Assembly (NCBI RefSeq): GCF_009764685.1
Contig: NZ_VHLM01000048.1
Coordinates: 1 to 33,917 of the forward strand
DNA from: Flavobacterium sp. I-STPP5a
GTDB taxonomy: Bacteria > Bacteroidota > Bacteroidia > Flavobacteriales > Flavobacteriaceae
Direction: 5' to 3'
DNA length: 33,917 nt
Shown: positions 30,241-33,917 of the stretch, in pieces
Layout: the number at the start of each line of letters is the position of its first letter
Numbering within the stretch: position 1 is the stretch's first letter
The notes under the pieces: generated by a model
Databases searched by the model: none
The model's input: the letters and a program-made list of their open reading frames with translations, nothing else
What the model was told of the DNA's origin: nothing
Position numbers and translations under genes: made by a program

Positions 30241-32103
30241 ATGAAAAAAATAATTTATTCCTTAGCAGTTGTAACAATGCTGTGGAGTTGCAAAACAACA
30301 AGTACCACAGCAACATCTGCTGTAAAAGAAGAGGTTAATGTAACAATTGACATTAACAATGTAAAAGAGGACAAGGTGTTAGTAACAATTGCTGCTCCAA
30401 AAATAAAAACAAACGAAATCACATACAGTGTCCCAAAAATAATTCCGGGTACTTACTCCATAGATGATTACGGAAAATATATTGAAGATTTCAAGGCATT
30501 TGATAGCAAAGGCGGTCAACTTACCGTTACCAAAACGGATGACAATACTTGGAACATTCAAAACGCAACTACATTAAGTAAAATAACATACCTTGTTAAT
30601 GATACTTTTGACACTGAAAAAGGTGGTGGTTTTGGTAAAAATGATGTTTTCTCTCCAGCAGGAACAAATATTGATGCAGGTAAAAATTTCATGCTGAACA
30701 TGCACGGATTTGTAGGCTATTTTGATAATAAAAAAGACATATCATATACCTTATCAGTCTCACATCCTGAATCGTTGTGGGGTGCTACATCTATGAAAGA
30801 TCTTGACAACAGCACAACAAATGACGTATTTAATACCCCGAGATACTCAGAACTTGTAGAAAACCCAATCATGTATGCAAAACCAGATTATACTGCATTT
30901 ACTGTTGATGGGATGGAAATATTAATCAGTGTTTTTTCTCCAAATGGAAAAGTGACTGCTGAAAGCATTACTCCAGACATGAAAACCATGATGATTGCTC
31001 AAAAAACATTTTTAGGAAAAATAAATGCTACAAAAAAATACACTGTATTGCTGTACTTATCAAGTATGACTCCTACAGATGCAAAAGGCTTTGGTGCATT
31101 AGAACATCCTACAGCAACCACGGTAGTACTGCCAGAGGCCATGCCTAAGGCTGAGCTCGTAAAAGCAATGAAAGATGTAGTTTCACATGAATTTTTTCAC
31201 ATTGTAACTCCGTTAACAATTCACTCTAAAGAAATTCACTATTTTGATTTTAATACCCCAAAAATGTCCGAACATTTATGGATGTATGAAGGCATTACAG
31301 AATATTTTGCAAATCTTTTCCAAATCAATCAAGGGTTGATTACTGAAGAAGAATTTTACACGCGAATGGCTGAAAAAATTGAAAATTCAAAAAAACTAAA
31401 TGACACCATGCCTTTTACAACCATGAGTGCCAACGTTTTGACAGAGCCTTACAAAGCACAATACTTAAATGTATACGAAAAAGGAGCACTTATAGGTATG
31501 TGTTTGGATATCATCATCAGAGAAAAAAGCAATGGCGAAAGAGGCGTTCTGGATTTAATGCAAAAATTATCTGTTGAATATGGCGTTGCAAAACCATTTA
31601 ATGACCAGGAACTTTTTGATAAAATAACTTCATTTACGTATCCTGAAGTAGGTGATTTCTTAAAGACCTATGTAGCAGGCCCTACTCCTATTCCTTACGA
31701 ATCTTTTCTAGCTAAAGTAGGTGTTTTAAAAAGTTCTGAAAAAGTTCCAGCAAATGTATTCCTTAAAGGTCAAGTTCCGTACATTACCGTAGACCAGGCA
31801 ACAAAGGAAATTAGTATCATCCCAAACATAGAACTTAATGTATTTTACAGCACTTTAGGACTTGTGGGAGGCGACACCATTCTTGCCATCAATGACAAAG
31901 CTTACTCTCTTACTAATATTTACGAAATGATAACGGATAGCCAAAAATGGAAAGAGGATGATTCAGTTGCTGTAAAAATTAAACGTAACGGCGTAGAACA
32001 AGTGATCAAAGGAAAAGTAAAACTTCCTTACGAAGACAAGGAAGAACTCAAAGCTACAGATGTATCTAAAACCACACTAAAACAAGCATGGTTAAAAGGA
32101 TAA
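30241..32103 (+). CDS. M61-family metallopeptidase, lipoprotein, with C-terminal PDZ domain
   Basis: The 620-aa protein starts with a lipoprotein signal ending LWSC (Cys17 as the lipidated residue), then KTTSTTATS. An N-terminal beta domain precedes the catalytic domain. The zinc motif HEFFH has H316 and H320 as ligands and E317 as base, with the third ligand E350 in WMYEGITEYFAN. The C-terminal PDZ-like region includes STLGLVGGDTILAINDKAYS. This is the M61 (glycyl aminopeptidase-like) layout and normal size. Anchored in the outer or inner membrane, it probably degrades periplasmic or extracellular peptides. It starts 47 nt after the hydrolase gene and ends in a strong terminator. Confidence 0.88.
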   Translation: MKKIIYSLAVVTMLWSCKTTSTTATSAVKEEVNVTIDINNVKEDKVLVTIAAPKIKTNEITYSVPKIIPGTYSIDDYGKYIEDFKAFDSKGGQLTVTKTDDNTWNIQNATTLSKITYLVNDTFDTEKGGGFGKNDVFSPAGTNIDAGKNFMLNMHGFVGYFDNKKDISYTLSVSHPESLWGATSMKDLDNSTTNDVFNTPRYSELVENPIMYAKPDYTAFTVDGMEILISVFSPNGKVTAESITPDMKTMMIAQKTFLGKINATKKYTVLLYLSSMTPTDAKGFGALEHPTATTVVLPEAMPKAELVKAMKDVVSHEFFHIVTPLTIHSKEIHYFDFNTPKMSEHLWMYEGITEYFANLFQINQGLITEEEFYTRMAEKIENSKKLNDTMPFTTMSANVLTEPYKAQYLNVYEKGALIGMCLDIIIREKSNGERGVLDLMQKLSVEYGVAKPFNDQELFDKITSFTYPEVGDFLKTYVAGPTPIPYESFLAKVGVLKSSEKVPANVFLKGQVPYITVDQATKEISIIPNIELNVFYSTLGLVGGDTILAINDKAYSLTNIYEMITDSQKWKEDDSVAVKIKRNGVEQVIKGKVKLPYEDKEELKATDVSKTTLKQAWLKG

Positions 32104-32124
32104 TAATTTTAACTCACTAAACAG

Positions 32125-32158
32125 AATCCTAATTTAGAAATAAATTAGGATTTTTTTT
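32125..32158 (+). terminator. Intrinsic terminator after the M61 peptidase gene
   Basis: A perfect 12-bp stem AATCCTAATTTA / TAAATTAGGATT with a GAAA tetraloop is followed by a run of T to 32158. Confidence 0.9.
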
Positions 32159-32232
32159 GTAAAATAAAAAAAACACAACAGCATTCCAACATTTTTCTTT
32201 ATTTTGCGCCACAATAACAATGAAACCAAAAC

Positions 32233-32257
32233 CGCTGTACAACGCTTATATACAGCG
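32233..32257 (+). promoter_or_regulatory. Leader hairpin before the DUF4369 lipoprotein gene
   Basis: CGCTGTA (32233-32239) and TACAGCG (32251-32257) form a perfect 7-bp stem with an 11-nt loop, 27 nt before the ATG at 32285. There is no T-run after it, so it is not a terminator. It may be a leader structure or a protein-binding dyad. Confidence 0.35.
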
Positions 32258-32284
32258 CTATTTAATCACAACATCAATATCAAC

Positions 32285-32995
32285 ATGAAAAAAACAATAT
32301 TTGCTCTTGTTACACTAGCATTATTATCCTCTTGTAATAAAGAAGATGCAAAAGGCAACCTACACATCACAGGAAACATCAAAGGTTTAAAGAAAGGAAC
32401 TCTATACTTACAAAGAATACTAGATACTACATTAGTTCCTTTAGACACCATAAATATCGATGGAAATGCTTCATTCGAAAGTCATATCAACTTAGAATCA
32501 CCAGAAATGCTATATTTATTCCTTGATAGAGGCGTAAGTAATTCATTAGACAACAACCTTTCTTTTTTTGCTGAACCAGGTAACATGACAATAGACACCA
32601 ATCTTGATAATTATCTAATGGGTGCCAAAATAACTGGATCAAAAAACAATGATGTATTTGAAGAATACAAATTAATAAAAACACGCTTTAACGAAGAAAA
32701 CTTAGAGTTAATCCAAAAGAAATTCAGCGCAATTAAAACCCAAAATAACAAAAAAATAGACAGTTTAAGTGCTAAGCAAGATTCTAATCTGAAAAGAAGG
32801 TATTTATTTGCTACAAATTTTGCTTTAAATAATAGAGATTATGAAGTTGCTCCTTACATTGCCTTATCTGAAATATACGATATCAACATTAAATATTTAG
32901 ATACCATTCAAAAATCAATGTCCCCAAAAGTTGCTCAATCTCTTTATGGAAAAAAGCTAACAAAATATGTAAGCTCATTGAAAAAACAAGAATAG
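32285..32995 (+). CDS. DUF4369-domain lipoprotein without a thioredoxin domain
   Basis: From ATG 32285 the 236-aa protein has a lipoprotein signal MKKTIFALVTLALLSSC (Cys17). The in-frame extension to 32204 would cover the leader hairpin and lacks signal character. GNLHITGNIKGLKKGTLYLQ, LDTINIDGNASFESHINLES and PEMLYLFLDRG form the DUF4369 beta domain, found at the N-terminus of many Bacteroidota thiol:disulfide (TlpA-like) lipoproteins. After NDVFEEYKLIKTRFNEEN there is a helical region. The protein ends at VSSLKKQE without the CxxC thioredoxin domain, so a redox function is unlikely. The reading frame shows no sign of truncation, and a terminator follows. Confidence 0.75.
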   Translation: MKKTIFALVTLALLSSCNKEDAKGNLHITGNIKGLKKGTLYLQRILDTTLVPLDTINIDGNASFESHINLESPEMLYLFLDRGVSNSLDNNLSFFAEPGNMTIDTNLDNYLMGAKITGSKNNDVFEEYKLIKTRFNEENLELIQKKFSAIKTQNNKKIDSLSAKQDSNLKRRYLFATNFALNNRDYEVAPYIALSEIYDINIKYLDTIQKSMSPKVAQSLYGKKLTKYVSSLKKQE

Positions 32996-33020
32996 ACATA
33001 ATCAGTATTAAAACATTTTA

Positions 33021-33057
33021 AACTGCCCTAAAAGATATTTTTTGGGCAGTTTTTTTT
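33021..33057 (+). terminator. Intrinsic terminator after the DUF4369 lipoprotein gene
   Basis: The stem AACTGCCC / GGGCAGTT (8 bp) with a 15-nt loop is followed by TTTTTTT. It lies 25 nt after the stop codon. Confidence 0.85.
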
Positions 33058-33243
33058 ATGACTTTCCTGAAATGTGTTTTAAAAAAGCTGATTAATATTA
33101 CCTAAAACAAAAGTTCTTTAAAAAAGTGATGTCTTTTATTCAAAGATACAGCTACAGTCTGTTATCAAAAGTTAATGTCCAGCGTTTAATTATAGTTGAC
33201 TTATAAAATATTGGCAAGCCGCAATAATGTAAAATGATCACTT

Positions 33244-33262
33244 AAAAAGGCTAGAATAGCCT
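33244..33262 (-). terminator. Intrinsic terminator of the DUF5362 gene
   Basis: On the minus strand AGGCTA / TAGCCT pair around TTC and run into a T-run. The stem overlaps the last codons and the stop of the gene. Confidence 0.55.
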
Positions 33263-33703
33263 CGTAAACACCATTCCTATAATAAGTAGTGCATATAATG
33301 AAAAAACTACCAAGGTCATAATTCCAATATATTTATAATGTGATTTCAAATACTCAAATGAAAGGGTTAAAGCAGCCGTATCATTATTTTTTATAGCCAG
33401 TTTAGCATTTGAAGCAAACTTATTCAAGTAATAGATCGGAAAAAAATAAAGTACTCCTATCAAAATGTAAATAAATGCAACACCCAAACCCATTGACGAT
33501 TCTAAAAACCCCATTGAACCACTAGTACTTCCTACAACAGCAAAGGTTATCCCTATAATTAGAGCAATCAAGACAATAAATCCTACGCCAATAAATCCTA
33601 GAATAGACAAATAATAAGCCCATTTTGCAGTTTCAGCTAATAAATCTTTGGCAGTTGTAGTAATTTGTAAATCTAAATTTTCAACGGTAGTTTGTTCTTC
33701 CAT
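33251..33703 (-). CDS. DUF5362-like membrane protein
   Basis: In the 150-aa protein a soluble N-terminus (MEEQTTVENLDLQITTTAKD) precedes LLAETAKWAYYLSILGFIGV. Four hydrophobic segments follow in total, including GFIVLIALIIGITFAVV, FIYILIGVLYFFPIYYLNKF and a final GIMTLVVFSLYALLIIGMVF. 'A-K-W-x-x-x-L-S-I-x-G-F-I' and 'P-x-x-Y-L-x-K-F-A…A' fit DUF5362. Function unknown. It is a single-gene unit with a -7 box (33730-33737) upstream and a terminator overlapping its stop. Confidence 0.75.
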   Translation of the reverse strand: MEEQTTVENLDLQITTTAKDLLAETAKWAYYLSILGFIGVGFIVLIALIIGITFAVVGSTSGSMGFLESSMGLGVAFIYILIGVLYFFPIYYLNKFASNAKLAIKNNDTAALTLSFEYLKSHYKYIGIMTLVVFSLYALLIIGMVFTRLF

Positions 33704-33729
33704 AATTAATAGATGTTAGTGTTAGTTTT

Positions 33730-33737
33730 CAAATGTA
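33730..33737 (-). promoter_or_regulatory. -7 box of the DUF5362 gene promoter
   Basis: On the minus strand this reads TACATTTG, an exact TAnnTTTG match, 26 nt before the ATG at 33703. TTG triplets exist upstream, but none at the ideal 17-23 nt spacing. Confidence 0.5.
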
Positions 33738-33792
33738 ACAATAACAATCAATTTAAAAGAATATCATGTAAGTAATTATTGCTATAAACACA

Positions 33793-33820
33793 AAACCACC
33801 TAATAAAAATTAGGTGGTTT
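33793..33820 (-). terminator. Terminator after tRNA-Thr
   Basis: A perfect 12-bp stem (AAACCACCTAAT / ATTAGGTGGTTT) with a 4-nt loop lies 7 nt after the 3' end of the tRNA on the minus strand and leads into TTTTGTGTTT. Confidence 0.85.
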
Positions 33821-33827
33821 ACAAAAG

Positions 33828-33901
33828 AGCCGGCGGAGGGACTCGAACCCACGACCTGCTGATTACAAATCAGCTGCTCTAGCCAACTGAGCTACGCTGG
33901 C
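33828..33901 (-). tRNA. tRNA-Thr (anticodon TGT)
   Basis: The minus strand folds as a tRNA of 74 nt: acceptor GCCAGCG / CGCCGGC, D-arm GCTC…GAGC, and anticodon arm GCTGA / TCAGC with loop TTTGTAA (anticodon TGT, threonine). The T-arm GTGGG / CCCTC encloses TTCGAGT. The discriminator base is T, and CCA is not encoded. By eye, one A-C pair in the acceptor stem and one T-T pair in the T-arm are non-canonical; the rest pairs well. A terminator follows at once. Confidence 0.92.
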
Positions 33902-33917
33902 GACTCATTACGGGTGC

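Overview
The window looks like a chromosomal stretch of a Flavobacterium-type Bacteroidota. The DNA is AT-rich, and several genes are preceded by the Bacteroidota -7 box (TAnnTTTG). Most recognisable proteins belong to families common in that group: DUF3667, an outer-membrane beta-barrel receptor, an M61 peptidase, tricorn-like S41, DUF1800/DUF1501, DUF4369, DUF5362 and DUF2805.

Region 1 (1-7.9 kb) is an accessory island. A small minus-strand gene pair is broken by the 5' part of an IS4-family transposase. That fragment runs directly into a REP-like repeat. Next comes a REP-associated tyrosine transposase (RAYT) gene lying between two 39-nt inverted copies of the REP hairpin. A parDE toxin-antitoxin operon with a clear palindromic operator follows. 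Small hypothetical genes and two DUF3667 paralogues come after it, and more copies of the same repeat lie behind successive genes, ending in an array with 60-63 bp spacing at 4847-5338. Coding remnants are scattered between the genes.

Region 2 (8.3-16.7 kb) holds the most striking structure. A tricorn-like protease gene (+) and a bicarbonate transporter gene sbtA (-) converge on what must once have been one perfect rho-independent terminator (17-bp stem, CAAAA loop). The two halves are now 4.05 kb apart. The intervening DNA (11602-15653) begins and ends with perfect 21-bp inverted repeats and is flanked by a 9-bp direct repeat, CTCAAAAAG, which is the middle of the old terminator. It therefore looks like a composite transposon that landed in a terminator. 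It carries a truncated secreted-protein gene, a 263-aa secreted protein, a GreA/GreB-like protein and asparagine synthetase asnB. Its right end is a 211-bp MITE-like element whose first 94 bp are identical to the left end of the whole unit.

Region 3 (16.7-33.9 kb) is ordinary core-type genome. It contains a minus-strand operon (56-aa membrane protein, 100-aa unknown, DUF6671, Sua5-type tRNA threonylcarbamoyladenylate synthase), a DUF2254 membrane protein, DUF2721, an outer-membrane receptor, a DUF1800-DUF1501 pair, an EamA transporter, a DoxX-like/AlkB pair, DUF2805, a small unknown protein with an alpha/beta hydrolase, an M61 peptidase lipoprotein, a DUF4369 lipoprotein, DUF5362 and a tRNA-Thr at the right edge. 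Strong intrinsic terminators separate most of these units.

All assignments come from reading the sequence and recognising families by eye; no database search was run.
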